A stretch of DNA of 64,000 nucleotides from Gramella sp. Hel_I_59 (lineage in GTDB: Bacteria; Bacteroidota; Bacteroidia; Flavobacteriales; Flavobacteriaceae): NCBI RefSeq assembly GCF_006714895.1, contig NZ_VFME01000001.1, positions 62,001 through 126,000 on the forward strand. The letters run 5' to 3'. The notes beneath the pieces were generated by a model. The model searched no databases. It saw only the letters and a program-made list of their open reading frames with translations, and was not told the origin of the DNA. Each line of letters begins with the position of its first letter. The first letter of the stretch is position 1. Below are positions 1 through 8,068 of the stretch, one piece after another. A program made the position numbers and the translations under genes.

Positions 1-2
1 TC

Positions 3-848
3 ACTATTAGTGACGGAGATTTTATAGATCTGGACTGGAGCAAAAGCAAAGAAGATTCAGAAATGCTGGTGATCCTGCTTCATGGTTTAGCAGGTAGTGC
101 AGATAGACCCTATATGCAGGGAATGGCGCTTGCCTTCAATAACCTGCAATGGGATTCCGTAGCCATGAACTTTAGGGGATGTAGTGAAGAAATGAACAGG
201 TTTTTTCAAAGTTATCATGCCGGTGCAAGCGATGATCTGGCGGAAGTGATAACCCATGTATTATCTCTGAAAAAATATAAGAAAATCGCTCTGGTAGGAT
301 TTAGCCTTGGAGGAAATTTACTCATGAAATACCTGGGTGAACAGCGCAGCAGACCTAAGGAAATCATTGGCGCTGCGGGAGTTTCTGTTCCATGTGACCT
401 TGCAGGATCACTGGGAGCGATCAATAGAATGCGAAATTTTATTTATAGTAAGAGATTCGAGATCAATTTAAAGCAGCACCTGAACAAACGTGCAGAACTG
501 TTTCCGGATCATCTCGATAAAAGTAAGGTAGCTTCCTGTAATTCTCTTCGGGATATTGATGAACTCTATACTTCCAGAGCTCATGGCTACAAAAATGCCG
601 ATGACTACTATGCTCAGGCGAGTGCCCAAAATTTTCTGGAGGATATAGAAGTCCCCACTTTATTGATAAGTGCTAAGAATGATAGTTTTCTATCTCCAGG
701 TTGTTATCCTGAAGAAGTTGCAGAAAATTCAGAAAATATACATCTCGAGATGCCTGCTTTTGGTGGCCATGTAGGCTTTGTAACCAGAACCAATGTTTAT
801 TATCATGAAAAAAGGGTCACGGAGTTTATTAGTTCTCTTTTAGATTAG
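3..848 (+). CDS. YheT-family alpha/beta hydrolase, 5' end cut by the window
   Basis: A hydrolase of the YheT/ABHD1-3 family (COG0429), probably a cytosolic or membrane-associated esterase of unknown substrate. The reading frame is open from base 3 upstream of the first internal ATG at 63, and those codons (TISDGDFIDLDW) match the usual start of the family domain, so the true start lies outside the window. Visible hallmarks are the oxyanion-side HGLAG motif at about 80-95, the nucleophile elbow GFSLGG at about 297-314, and the terminal catalytic-histidine motif GGHVGF near 762-780. It ends 22 bases before the yicC promoter, so it is probably a separate transcription unit. Confidence 0.85.
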   Translation, partial: TISDGDFIDLDWSKSKEDSEMLVILLHGLAGSADRPYMQGMALAFNNLQWDSVAMNFRGCSEEMNRFFQSYHAGASDDLAEVITHVLSLKKYKKIALVGFSLGGNLLMKYLGEQRSRPKEIIGAAGVSVPCDLAGSLGAINRMRNFIYSKRFEINLKQHLNKRAELFPDHLDKSKVASCNSLRDIDELYTSRAHGYKNADDYYAQASAQNFLEDIEVPTLLISAKNDSFLSPGCYPEEVAENSENIHLEMPAFGGHVGFVTRTNVYYHEKRVTEFISSLLD

Positions 849-870
849 ACTGCATCTACCGGGCATACAA

Positions 871-900
871 TTGTACATGCTATAGAATTGATTATCTTTG
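871..900 (+). promoter_or_regulatory. Promoter of the yicC-gmk-nadD operon
   Basis: TTG at 871-873, a 19-base spacer, then TATCTTTG at 893-900. This is an exact fit to the Bacteroidota housekeeping consensus (TTG, about 19, TAnnTTTG). Transcription would start near 905, giving an 18-base leader to the ATG at 923. No Shine-Dalgarno sequence is seen, as is usual in this phylum. Confidence 0.75.
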
Positions 901-922
901 CGCAAGCTTTTAAAATTCAGGC

Positions 923-1780
923 ATGATCCAATCGATGACAGGCTTTGGGAAGAGCGTTACACAAATTCCCGCCAAGAAAATCACTGTTGAACTCAAATCT
1001 CTCAACAGTAAGAATTTTGACCTGAATGCCCGCATTCCGTCGCAATACCGTGAAAAGGAACTCGAACTTCGAAATATTATCTCCGATTCTCTTGGTCGCG
1101 GTAAAGTAGATCTTTCCATTTATGTGGAATCCACCGCAGAGCAAACCTCTACAAATGTAAATACTGAAGCAGTTAAGATCTATATGGATCAACTTCGGAA
1201 GATTGTCGATACCAGTGAAATTGAGCTATTGAAGATGGCGGTAAAAATGCCCGATGCTCTTAAAACTGAACGTGAGGAGATCGATGAAGAGGAATTCATT
1301 GTGATCGAAACTGCAGTAAAAGATGCTTTAAAAGAGATCAATAAATTTAGAACAGATGAAGGTGAAGCGCTCGAAAAGGATCTTCAACTTCGTATTAATA
1401 ATATAAAATCTTTGCTGGACGATGTGATTAGGATCGATCCAGACCGTGTAGAAGCTGTTAGAGAAAGACTTCGGAAGGGTATAGAAGAGATAAAGGAGCA
1501 AGCCGATGAAAATCGTTTTGAGCAGGAGATCGTATACTATATCGAAAAATTTGATATTACTGAAGAAAAGGTAAGACTGGATAACCATCTGGATTATTTT
1601 CAGAAAACACTGGATTCTTCAGATTCAAATGGACGTAAACTTGCTTTCATCTCCCAGGAAATAGGAAGAGAGATCAATACCATAGGTAGCAAATCAAATT
1701 ATGCACCAATGCAACAAATGGTGGTGCAAATGAAGGACGAACTTGAAAAGATTAAGGAACAGATCTTAAACGTATTGTAA
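923..1780 (+). CDS. yicC: YicC family endoribonuclease
   Basis: Full-length (285 aa) YicC protein. The N-terminal YicC domain opens with MIQSMTGFGKS and the C-terminal DUF1732 domain covers roughly residues 200-285, including LDNHLDYF and EIGREINTIGSK. Established knowledge: E. coli YicC is an endoribonuclease involved in small-RNA decay. Its last base is the first base of the gmk start codon (TAATG), indicating translational coupling. A strong promoter lies just upstream. The yicC-gmk neighbourhood is conserved widely in bacteria. Confidence 0.93.
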   Translation: MIQSMTGFGKSVTQIPAKKITVELKSLNSKNFDLNARIPSQYREKELELRNIISDSLGRGKVDLSIYVESTAEQTSTNVNTEAVKIYMDQLRKIVDTSEIELLKMAVKMPDALKTEREEIDEEEFIVIETAVKDALKEINKFRTDEGEALEKDLQLRINNIKSLLDDVIRIDPDRVEAVRERLRKGIEEIKEQADENRFEQEIVYYIEKFDITEEKVRLDNHLDYFQKTLDSSDSNGRKLAFISQEIGREINTIGSKSNYAPMQQMVVQMKDELEKIKEQILNVL

Positions 1781-2367
1781 TGGACGATGGTAAATTGATC
1801 GTATTTTCAGCTCCTTCAGGATCCGGTAAAACTACTATAGTTAGACATCTACTGAAACATGAGGAATTGAAACTTGATTTTTCAATTTCAGCAACCTCGA
1901 GAGAAGCCAGAGGTGAAGAACAACATGGGCAGGACTATTATTTTCTGTCTCTTTCAGATTTTAAACAAAAGATCAAAAACGACGAATTCCTGGAATGGGA
2001 AGAAGTCTATCGCGATAATTTCTACGGAACTTTAAAAAGCGAAGTGGAACGAATCTGGGCCAAAGGAAAGCACGTTATTTTTGACATTGACGTGGTTGGC
2101 GGCTTGGATATCAAACATATTTATCCAGACAGAACACTCGCAGTATTCGTGAAACCACCAAGTATCGAAGAATTAAAGATCAGGTTAAAAAAGCGCAAGA
2201 CTGAAAGTGACGATAAGATAAATATGCGCGTAGCGAAAGCTTCTATTGAACTTGCAACCGCACCTCAATTTGATTTTATTATCGAGAACAATCACCTGGG
2301 AACTGCTTTGAAAGAAGCTTATAACCTGGTTTCCAATTATGTGGGCGCAGATAATATTAAGGAATGA
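1780..2367 (+). CDS. gmk: Guanylate kinase
   Basis: Phosphorylates GMP (and dGMP) to GDP with ATP in the cytosol, feeding GTP and (p)ppGpp pools. At 195 aa it has normal length. The P-loop SAPSGSGKTT sits at residues 10-19, followed by the GMP-binding region with TSREARGEEQHGQDYYF at about 41-58. It overlaps yicC by one base (TAATG) and nadD by four (ATGA), so the three genes are clearly one operon. Confidence 0.96.
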   Translation: MDDGKLIVFSAPSGSGKTTIVRHLLKHEELKLDFSISATSREARGEEQHGQDYYFLSLSDFKQKIKNDEFLEWEEVYRDNFYGTLKSEVERIWAKGKHVIFDIDVVGGLDIKHIYPDRTLAVFVKPPSIEELKIRLKKRKTESDDKINMRVAKASIELATAPQFDFIIENNHLGTALKEAYNLVSNYVGADNIKE

Positions 2368-2948
2368 ACAGAAAAGTAGGTTTATTCTTTGGGTCCTTTA
2401 ATCCTATCCATATTGGTCATTTGATCATCGCCAATCATATGGTAGAACATTCAGACCTTGATGAAGTCTGGCTGGTTGTGACTCCGCATAATCCGCACAA
2501 AAAGAAAAGCACCTTACTTGATAATCATCACAGACTCGAAATGGTTTACAGAGCTTGTGAGCATTTCGAAAACCTGAAACCCAGCAATATTGAATATGGT
2601 CTTGAACAACCAAATTATACCGTGAATACACTGGCCCACTTACAGGAAAAGTTTCCTACTAATGAGTTCTGTCTGATTATGGGTGAGGATAATTTGAAGA
2701 GCTTCCATCGCTGGAAGAATTATGAGGTTATTCTGGAGAATCATCAGTTGTATGTTTATCCCAGAATAGCTGAAGGCATGGTAGTCGAGAGATTTCGAGA
2801 TCATGCAAAAATAACCAGAGTTGACGCTCCAATTATTGAAATTTCAGCAACCTTTATAAGAAGATCTATTTCCGAAGAAAAAAATGTAACACCTCTGTTA
2901 CCTGATGATGTCTGGAAATATATTGATGAAATGAATTTCTATAAATAA
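2364..2948 (+). CDS. nadD: Nicotinate-nucleotide adenylyltransferase
   Basis: Adenylylates nicotinic acid mononucleotide to deamido-NAD in NAD biosynthesis. The nucleotidyltransferase signature FFGSFNPIHIGH is at residues 8-19 (HxGH at 16-19), and the second signature ISATFIRRS is near residue 170. The length, 194 aa, is normal. The start codon overlaps the gmk stop (ATGA). It is the last gene of the yicC operon; immediately after it lies a 134-bp inverted-repeat-bounded segment. Confidence 0.96.
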   Translation: MNRKVGLFFGSFNPIHIGHLIIANHMVEHSDLDEVWLVVTPHNPHKKKSTLLDNHHRLEMVYRACEHFENLKPSNIEYGLEQPNYTVNTLAHLQEKFPTNEFCLIMGEDNLKSFHRWKNYEVILENHQLYVYPRIAEGMVVERFRDHAKITRVDAPIIEISATFIRRSISEEKNVTPLLPDDVWKYIDEMNFYK

Positions 2949-2950
2949 GT

Positions 2951-3084
2951 AAAGACTGTTTAAAAATCCATTTTTTGAATATCCTAGTTTGCTGATTGAA
3001 CCTACTTTTTTCATTGTGGAACTACAAGCATAAGAACGTCGACTGCTCTCAATTTAATATTCTCAGGACTTTTAAACAGTCTTT
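2951..3084. repeat. 134-bp segment bounded by 19-bp inverted repeats (MITE-like)
   Basis: AAAGACTGTTTAAAAATCC at 2951-2969 and GGACTTTTAAACAGTCTTT at 3066-3084 are inverted copies matching at 18 of 19 positions, the outer 15 perfectly. They enclose 96 bp with no reading frame of note and fill the whole gap between the convergent nadD and LysM genes. The layout resembles a small non-autonomous mobile element. No clear target-site duplication flanks it, so a long-stem RNA structure is the alternative. Confidence 0.5.
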
Positions 3085-3089
3085 GAAAT

Positions 3090-3590
3090 CTATCTTTTAC
3101 TATCCATTGGTGGTATTCTTAGAACCTGACCAGGATAGATCTTATCTGGATCATCCAGCATAGGCTTATTTGCTTCGAAGATCAATGGATACTGGTTTGG
3201 ATCTCCGTAATGCTTCTTTGAGATCTTACTTAAAGTATCACCTCTTTCTACTGTATGGAAAACAGCTTCAGGCTCTTTATTTTCAACATCCATTCTATCG
3301 TCTACCTGTGCAATACCTTCAGAATTACCTACAACCAGTACGATCTTTTCACGGGTTGCCTGATCTAAAGCGGTTCCAGTGATCGTAGCCATATCATCTT
3401 CAATATTGATATGAAGATTATCAGCTTTTAGGTTCAGGTCGCGAATAGTCTCTTCCAGATTCCTGGAAACTCTTTCATTTTCCTTCTTCTCTTTTAACTT
3501 ATTATCTGTTGTACTTACTTCATTGTCCTTCGGCTTATCTGCACCAAAGATCTTTTTTCCTGCATTCTTAATGAACGAAAATAATCCCAT
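3090..3590 (-). CDS. BON and LysM domain protein (Kbp/YgaU-like)
   Basis: A 166-aa protein with a charged N-terminal region, a BON domain at about 50-105 (LHINIEDDMATITGTALDQ) and one C-terminal LysM domain at about 112-161 (VERGDTLSKISKKHYGDP). This is the architecture of E. coli Kbp (YgaU), a potassium-binding BON-LysM protein. There is no signal peptide, which also fits Kbp, a cytoplasmic protein. Role here by analogy only: potassium or osmotic stress response. It is convergent to nadD. Confidence 0.88.
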   Translation of the reverse strand: MGLFSFIKNAGKKIFGADKPKDNEVSTTDNKLKEKKENERVSRNLEETIRDLNLKADNLHINIEDDMATITGTALDQATREKIVLVVGNSEGIAQVDDRMDVENKEPEAVFHTVERGDTLSKISKKHYGDPNQYPLIFEANKPMLDDPDKIYPGQVLRIPPMDSKR

Positions 3591-3683
3591 TATTTTGATT
3601 TATAGTTAGTTATTTAAATGTACAAAAGCCTTGCAGATTCGCTCCTCTTCTGCATCCTAAAGTTTTCTCAAAATTGAAGACAT

Positions 3684-3753
3684 AAAAAAAACCGCTCCTT
3701 GCGAAACGGTTTTTTTCAACTAAATAACCAACCAAAAAACTAAGAATGTAAAC
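3684..3753 (-). ncRNA. Candidate small RNA with GNRA-capped terminator
   Basis: On the minus strand a TAGTTTTG box (plus 3758-3765) fits the -7 consensus and would start a transcript near 3753. About 70 bases later a terminator follows: an 11-pair stem with GCAA tetraloop (about 3688-3713) and eight U residues. Its inner pairs include two G-U wobbles valid only for the minus-strand RNA, so termination is leftward. The body is rich in G and U (GGTTGGTTATTTAGTTG). There is no -33 element of note. It could also be an attenuated leader of the LysM gene. Confidence 0.45.
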
Positions 3754-3894
3754 TTTACAAAACTATATGTAAAGCACAATATTAGAACGACAACACATTT
3801 ATCAAATTGTACAGCTCCTGAACTTTAATTGTTAATCTTTTGCGCAGTAGGATTACAGCATTCTCAATATTTATGCTGAAATGCCGAACAATTC

Positions 3895-3924
3895 TTTCAA
3901 TACCTCTAAAATTGACTATTTTTG
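3895..3924 (+). promoter_or_regulatory. gpsA promoter
   Basis: TATTTTTG at 3917-3924 with TTT at 3895-3897, spacer 19. The predicted start of transcription near 3929 lies downstream of the ATG at 3881 and 15 bases before the ATG at 3944, which decides the gpsA start codon. Confidence 0.6.
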
Positions 3925-3943
3925 GAGAAGAGAATGTAATTAT

Positions 3944-4939
3944 ATGGATAAAGCTCCGAGTTTTGGTGTCATTGGTGGAGGTAGCTGGGCAACAGCTATC
4001 GTGAAAATGTTATGTGAGAATCTGGATAACGTAAACTGGTATATGCGCAGTGTATATGCTGTGGAACACATTAAGAAGCAGGATCATAATCCCAATTATT
4101 TAAGTTCAGTAGAATTTAATAATGATCAGCTTACCCTAAGCAATGATATTAATGAAGTTGTAGAAGCTTCAGAATTCATCATTTTTGCGATCCCTTCCGC
4201 TTTTCTGAAAAGAGAACTGGATGCACTAACGATTCCGCTACATGACAAAGTTGTTTTCTCAGCAATTAAAGGCATTGTTCCGGAAACTAGTCTTATCGTT
4301 GGGGAACATTTCAATCAGTACTTCGATGTTCCTATGGAATGCATTGGAGTCTTAACCGGACCATGTCATGCTGAAGAAGTAGCCTTGGAGAGACTTTCTT
4401 ATCTAACAGTTGCCTGCCAGGATGAACAAAAAGCTCAGCTGGTTGCTGGCTATCTTGGAAGTGATTATATCACATGCAAGACTACAGATGATGTTATTGG
4501 TACTGAATACGCAGCTGTTTTAAAGAACATTTATGCGATCGCCGCAGGAATTGCTCACGGTCTGGGTTATGGTGATAATTTCCAGAGTGTACTTATGAGT
4601 AATGCCATTAGGGAAATGAAGAAGTTTATCAAGAAAGTCCATAAAATGAAGCGTAATATCAACGATAGCGCCTATCTGGGGGACCTTTTGGTGACTGGTT
4701 ATTCTGTATTTAGTCGTAACCGGATGTTCGGGAATATGATAGGTAAAGGATATACCGTTAAAAGCGCTCAAATGGAGATGAGCATGGTTGCTGAAGGTTA
4801 TTACGCTACTGAAAGTGCTTATAAGATCAACCAGGAAAAGGGAGCTAAAACACCGATTATCAATGCGGTATATGCCATACTTTACGAGGGTAAGAATCCT
4901 AAAAAGGTTTTTAATAAGCTAGTAGACAAATTAGATTAA
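3944..4939 (+). CDS. gpsA: NAD(P)H-dependent glycerol-3-phosphate dehydrogenase
   Basis: Reduces dihydroxyacetone phosphate to sn-glycerol 3-phosphate for phospholipid synthesis. The Rossmann motif GVIGGGSWATA lies at residues 7-17 from the chosen start, the substrate/catalytic region includes LTGPCHAEEVA and TEYAAVLKNIYAIAAGI (catalytic lysine in VLKN). The frame extends to an ATG at 3881, but those 21 extra residues contain the promoter and precede the family N-terminus; starting at 3944 gives 331 aa, the family norm. Likely monocistronic. Confidence 0.93.
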   Translation: MDKAPSFGVIGGGSWATAIVKMLCENLDNVNWYMRSVYAVEHIKKQDHNPNYLSSVEFNNDQLTLSNDINEVVEASEFIIFAIPSAFLKRELDALTIPLHDKVVFSAIKGIVPETSLIVGEHFNQYFDVPMECIGVLTGPCHAEEVALERLSYLTVACQDEQKAQLVAGYLGSDYITCKTTDDVIGTEYAAVLKNIYAIAAGIAHGLGYGDNFQSVLMSNAIREMKKFIKKVHKMKRNINDSAYLGDLLVTGYSVFSRNRMFGNMIGKGYTVKSAQMEMSMVAEGYYATESAYKINQEKGAKTPIINAVYAILYEGKNPKKVFNKLVDKLD

Positions 4940-4968
4940 AATATCAGTATTTTCTTACTTTTGATCTT

Positions 4969-5004
4969 ATAAATCGCTGTTATACAAACTTTTCAGCGAT
5001 TTAT
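4969..5004 (+). terminator. Stem-loop after gpsA
   Basis: ATAAATCGCTG at 4969-4979 pairs perfectly with CAGCGATTTAT at 4994-5004, an 11-pair stem with a 14-base loop. No proper T-run follows, so termination is weaker than for the other hairpins here. Confidence 0.45.
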
Positions 5005-5036
5005 TTGCACTGTTATCATCTTATACAGTACTTTTA
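5005..5036 (+). promoter_or_regulatory. Promoter of the 216-aa lipoprotein gene
   Basis: TTG at 5005-5007, 21-base spacer, TACTTTTA at 5029-5036 (one mismatch to TAnnTTTG). The following CCTACCAAAT and the upstream TCAGTATTTTCTTA (4944-4957) recur before the related gene at 5905. Confidence 0.5.
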
Positions 5037-5068
5037 CCCTACCAAATCATTTTAAACCAAAAATTATC

Positions 5069-5719
5069 ATGAACAAAAAATTACTTTTTCTCGGCTTAGG
5101 ACTTGGCCTATTCCTAACCGGGTGTGAGACTGATTCTGTTTCGGAAGATATCACGACAGAAACTTCATCAGCAGTAAAAGAATCAAAAACTTCTACAACA
5201 AAAATCCATGAGCCTGTTTTTCTACAGGGAATCCACGAACCGGTATTCTTAAAGAACGGGTTCGAAGATTGCGATATTTTTCCTGTCTATGATGGTCCTA
5301 AGGATCTGCATGTAGGTAAAGGTGAAGCTATGGACTTTAGTGAACATACACATTTAGAAAACTTGCGTGTAGCTGGTGAACTGAATATTTGTGGTGAGAT
5401 TGAGACAGAAAAAAATACGGTTATTAGACGTAACGGTGAGATGACAACAGTTGGTCTTGCTATCATAGGATCTGAAGAAGAGCCTAAAGATCTTATCATC
5501 AATTATGGTGGTCACTTCAATATCAACGGAGTCCTGATCGTAACTGGAGATTTAATTCTGAACTCTGGAGCTACCTTACAATTCCTGAATGATGACCTTG
5601 AAAATAACTGGTTATGGGTAATGGGAGATATTAGAACTGCCGATTATTCCTTTGTTTACGGTATGTACAATACCTATGATGGTGAGGAAGATCATGATCA
5701 CGACGGTCACGAACACTAG
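5069..5719 (+). CDS. Lipoprotein with His/Asp-rich C-terminus, paralogous domain to its neighbour
   Basis: Not a family I recognise. A signal peptide with lipobox LTGC (Cys19) predicts an SPII lipoprotein. A short internal duplication, IHEPVFL twice in a row, falls near residues 45-60. Residues about 90-195 form a beta-rich stretch (LNICGEIETEK, GHFNINGVLIVTGDL) that aligns by eye with the C-terminal region of the next gene product. The tail DHDHDGHEH could bind metal ions. It has its own promoter and terminator. Surface or periplasmic binding role is a guess. Confidence 0.75.
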   Translation: MNKKLLFLGLGLGLFLTGCETDSVSEDITTETSSAVKESKTSTTKIHEPVFLQGIHEPVFLKNGFEDCDIFPVYDGPKDLHVGKGEAMDFSEHTHLENLRVAGELNICGEIETEKNTVIRRNGEMTTVGLAIIGSEEEPKDLIINYGGHFNINGVLIVTGDLILNSGATLQFLNDDLENNWLWVMGDIRTADYSFVYGMYNTYDGEEDHDHDGHEH

Positions 5720-5743
5720 AAAATTCATTATTTCGTTATACTT

Positions 5744-5772
5744 AAAAAGCCGGCAAATTGCTGGCTTTTTTT
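5744..5772 (+). terminator. Intrinsic terminator
   Basis: AAAAAGCCGGC, five-base loop, GCTGGCTTTTTTT. It closes the 216-aa lipoprotein gene. Confidence 0.8.
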
Positions 5773-5843
5773 ATTTTCAGTATTTTCTTATCGGTAGTTT
5801 CTTACACTTTATCGAAAAAGCCTGTCGTTCAACCAGTTTCATT

Positions 5844-5872
5844 TTGAACATAGAGATTAATTGCTATTTTTA
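5844..5872 (+). promoter_or_regulatory. Promoter of the LVIVD-repeat lipoprotein gene
   Basis: TTG at 5844-5846, 18-base spacer, TATTTTTA at 5865-5872, followed by CCTGCCCAAAT, which resembles the sequence after the promoter at 5029. The shared TCAGTATTTTCTTA element is at 5777-5790. Confidence 0.5.
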
Positions 5873-5904
5873 CCTGCCCAAATACTTTAACTAACCTATT
5901 TACC

Positions 5905-7599
5905 ATGAATAAAAGATTATTCGGATTAAGCCTAAGTGCTATCCTATTATTTGCATCCTGCGAAAAGAACAGTATTTCAGACGAACCTTCTCAGGAATCT
6001 GATTTCAGTATTGCAGATGCTTCAGAACTTTCCTCTGCGATCAATTTTAACGAAACTGGAGTTATTGGTTTTGCCTCGATTAGCAACAATAGAAATTCCG
6101 ATGCTTCTACCGTTTTTGGTATCGAGCAGATCGCTTCGCTTGAAGCTCCTGAAGTTGATGGAGTAAAACTAAGAGCTACACACGTAGATGTAAAAGGTGA
6201 TTTCGCTTATGTTTCTTACAACAAAGAAGGCGCCACATATCTTGGCGCTATTGATGTTGTTGACATCAGCGATAAATATGAGCCTATCCTAATTAGTAGA
6301 ATAAAAACTGATGTCGCAGACATTAACTCTTTATTTGCAGACGATAACGGCTACCTGGTTTTCACAGGTGCTTCAGCAAAAAATAACCGAGGTGCAGGGA
6401 TGCGCTCGCTAATGGGATATTTTAATCTTGAAAGAGGAAATCTTCCATCTACTATAGTTAGAGATGCGACTGAATCACGTATTGATTCAAATTACTATCT
6501 CGACTTTGGTAATACGGGAAATGCTGGCGTACATATCTTACCATTCGATGAACATGCAATTTCTGTAACCGGAGATGCTGGATCCATCACTCAATTCATG
6601 TATCCTGGTGATCTTACTGCATTTGATGGAATTACCACTGAAGAAATTGGAGACCTTAGATATGCTGCAATTCATAATAATACCCTCGCCGTTTTAAGTG
6701 GTGTTGACGGACTTATGAATTTTGATTTGACCGATGGTTTTAATCTTACATCTCAAATTAGCACTGCTGCACTAACTGCTGAATCAAAAAGAACGATTGC
6801 CTGGTATGGTGATAACATCCTTATTTCTGAAGGTACAGAAGGTGCCGGGATCTATAGTTTTGAAAGTAATTCTAAAGTAAGCAGTCTGCCACTTAAAATG
6901 CATCCAGACGCTGCTAGTATCTCTACTGAAGATGCTGTGACTAACGCAGTTTCTACTGATGGGAATTATATATATATGGCTAATGGAGGTGCAGGACTTG
7001 ATATCTTAAAGCTTGGTGAAGATCTTACTCCACTTGCTGAAGGTATTGCAGAAATTGAAGGTAGTGCAAACTTCGTACAGGCTAAAGGTGAATATATCTA
7101 CGTTGCTTCTGGAAAAGGTTTGAAAATTCTTCGAATCATTTCTGCGGAAGACGCACCAAATAATAGTCCGGAAGAATTTCTAAGTTGCTCAGATTACGAG
7201 GCATTCGATGGGAATAAAAACCTAACCATTACACCTTCTTCTACTGAGTCTTACTCTGGTATTATGAACGTGAAGAATCTTAATGTAAATGGAACGCTTA
7301 ATTTCTGCGGAACCCTAATGATCGAGAAAAGTGCAAATCTTTCCAGCGGAGGAGAAATGAATGTTTCAGGAGCTATGTATCTTGGTAATAACAGATCTGC
7401 TGAAAATCTTACGATCACTTCTGGAAGTACACTTAGAGTAAACGGATTGGTTGAAATTCACGGAGACCTGAATATTCAGAGTAACGGGAAACTGGAATTC
7501 GTTGGAGAAGGTTCAAAAATTTATGTTGGAGGAACTGTGAAAGTTCATGATGGTGGTGCTCTTGAAGGGGAATTTGAAGATCTTAATGACAGATTTTAA
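5905..7599 (+). CDS. LVIVD-repeat beta-propeller lipoprotein
   Basis: A 564-aa SPII lipoprotein (lipobox FASC, Cys19). Residues about 75-420 carry LVIVD-type beta-propeller repeats with the pattern 'VKGDFAYVS...IDVVDISDKYEP', repeated several times. Residues about 430-560 form a second domain (LNVNGTLNFCGTLMIEK, GLVEIHGDLNIQSNGKLEF) that matches the body of the preceding lipoprotein. Known of LVIVD proteins: predicted surface propellers, function unassigned. It probably arose with its neighbour by domain duplication. A perfect terminator follows. Confidence 0.82.
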   Translation: MNKRLFGLSLSAILLFASCEKNSISDEPSQESDFSIADASELSSAINFNETGVIGFASISNNRNSDASTVFGIEQIASLEAPEVDGVKLRATHVDVKGDFAYVSYNKEGATYLGAIDVVDISDKYEPILISRIKTDVADINSLFADDNGYLVFTGASAKNNRGAGMRSLMGYFNLERGNLPSTIVRDATESRIDSNYYLDFGNTGNAGVHILPFDEHAISVTGDAGSITQFMYPGDLTAFDGITTEEIGDLRYAAIHNNTLAVLSGVDGLMNFDLTDGFNLTSQISTAALTAESKRTIAWYGDNILISEGTEGAGIYSFESNSKVSSLPLKMHPDAASISTEDAVTNAVSTDGNYIYMANGGAGLDILKLGEDLTPLAEGIAEIEGSANFVQAKGEYIYVASGKGLKILRIISAEDAPNNSPEEFLSCSDYEAFDGNKNLTITPSSTESYSGIMNVKNLNVNGTLNFCGTLMIEKSANLSSGGEMNVSGAMYLGNNRSAENLTITSGSTLRVNGLVEIHGDLNIQSNGKLEFVGEGSKIYVGGTVKVHDGGALEGEFEDLNDRF

Positions 7600-7625
7600 T
7601 AAGAATCATATTAATATACAGAACT

Positions 7626-7655
7626 AAAAAAGCCTCCAAATGGAGGCTTTTTTTT
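7626..7655 (+). terminator. Intrinsic terminator
   Basis: AAAAAAGCCTCC, AAAT loop, GGAGGC and nine T. It ends the lipoprotein gene and can act in both directions, so it may also serve the convergent gene at 7673. Confidence 0.85.
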
Positions 7656-7672
7656 ATGCTAGTATCGAGTCA

Positions 7673-8068
7673 TCATTTTGCAAGAATTCCTTTTTCCGGT
7701 ATTACCGGGAGCTCCACCCGTGCATTTTCCCGAATGCTATTCGCCTTAAAAACAAAAGTCTTCTCGTACATCTTATTATTCTGGAAGAATGTCACCTTAA
7801 ACTCATTGTTCAGCTTTAGAACATCTTCCTGAAGAAATTCGATCTTGGCGAAATTCTTTGCTGGCAGTACTTCAATTTTATGTCGCATGGTAGAAGTTTC
7901 CTTCTTCTTATCAAAACCTCTGGATACGATGAGCGCCATTTCCAAAGCTTCCGAAGAAGCATTGATCAAATAGGCATTCCATTCGTAGGATTCGAATTGT
8001 TCGTTCAATACATAGACCGCAGCGAGGTATACCTCTTCTACTTCCGGAATTTCAATATCTTTCCTCAA
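7673..8068 (-). CDS. Conserved hypothetical protein downstream of pheS
   Basis: A 131-aa acidic, soluble, beta-rich protein without signal peptide or membrane segments; I do not recognise a family. The only usable start in frame after the preceding stop codon is TTG at 8068 (an ATT lies just before), which overlaps the stop of the tiny membrane gene upstream as TTGA. The chain pheS, small membrane gene, this gene is therefore translationally coupled. Function unknown. Confidence 0.7.
   Translation of the reverse strand: MRKDIEIPEVEEVYLAAVYVLNEQFESYEWNAYLINASSEALEMALIVSRGFDKKKETSTMRHKIEVLPAKNFAKIEFLQEDVLKLNNEFKVTFFQNNKMYEKTFVFKANSIRENARVELPVIPEKGILAK

Larger units (their letters stand above)
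3591..3943. other. Intergenic region between LysM gene and gpsA
   Basis: About 350 bases without a protein gene. It holds the LysM gene leader (3591-3680), a minus-strand candidate small RNA ending in a strong terminator (3684-3753), AT-rich sequence with no recognised motif (3766-3890), and the gpsA promoter (3895-3924). Although a reading frame is open from 3881, the promoter location argues that gpsA starts at 3944. Confidence 0.6.

Noticed and set aside
917..1192. Minus-strand frames over the start of yicC
   Set aside because: Shadow frames of a conserved gene, without promoter or family match.
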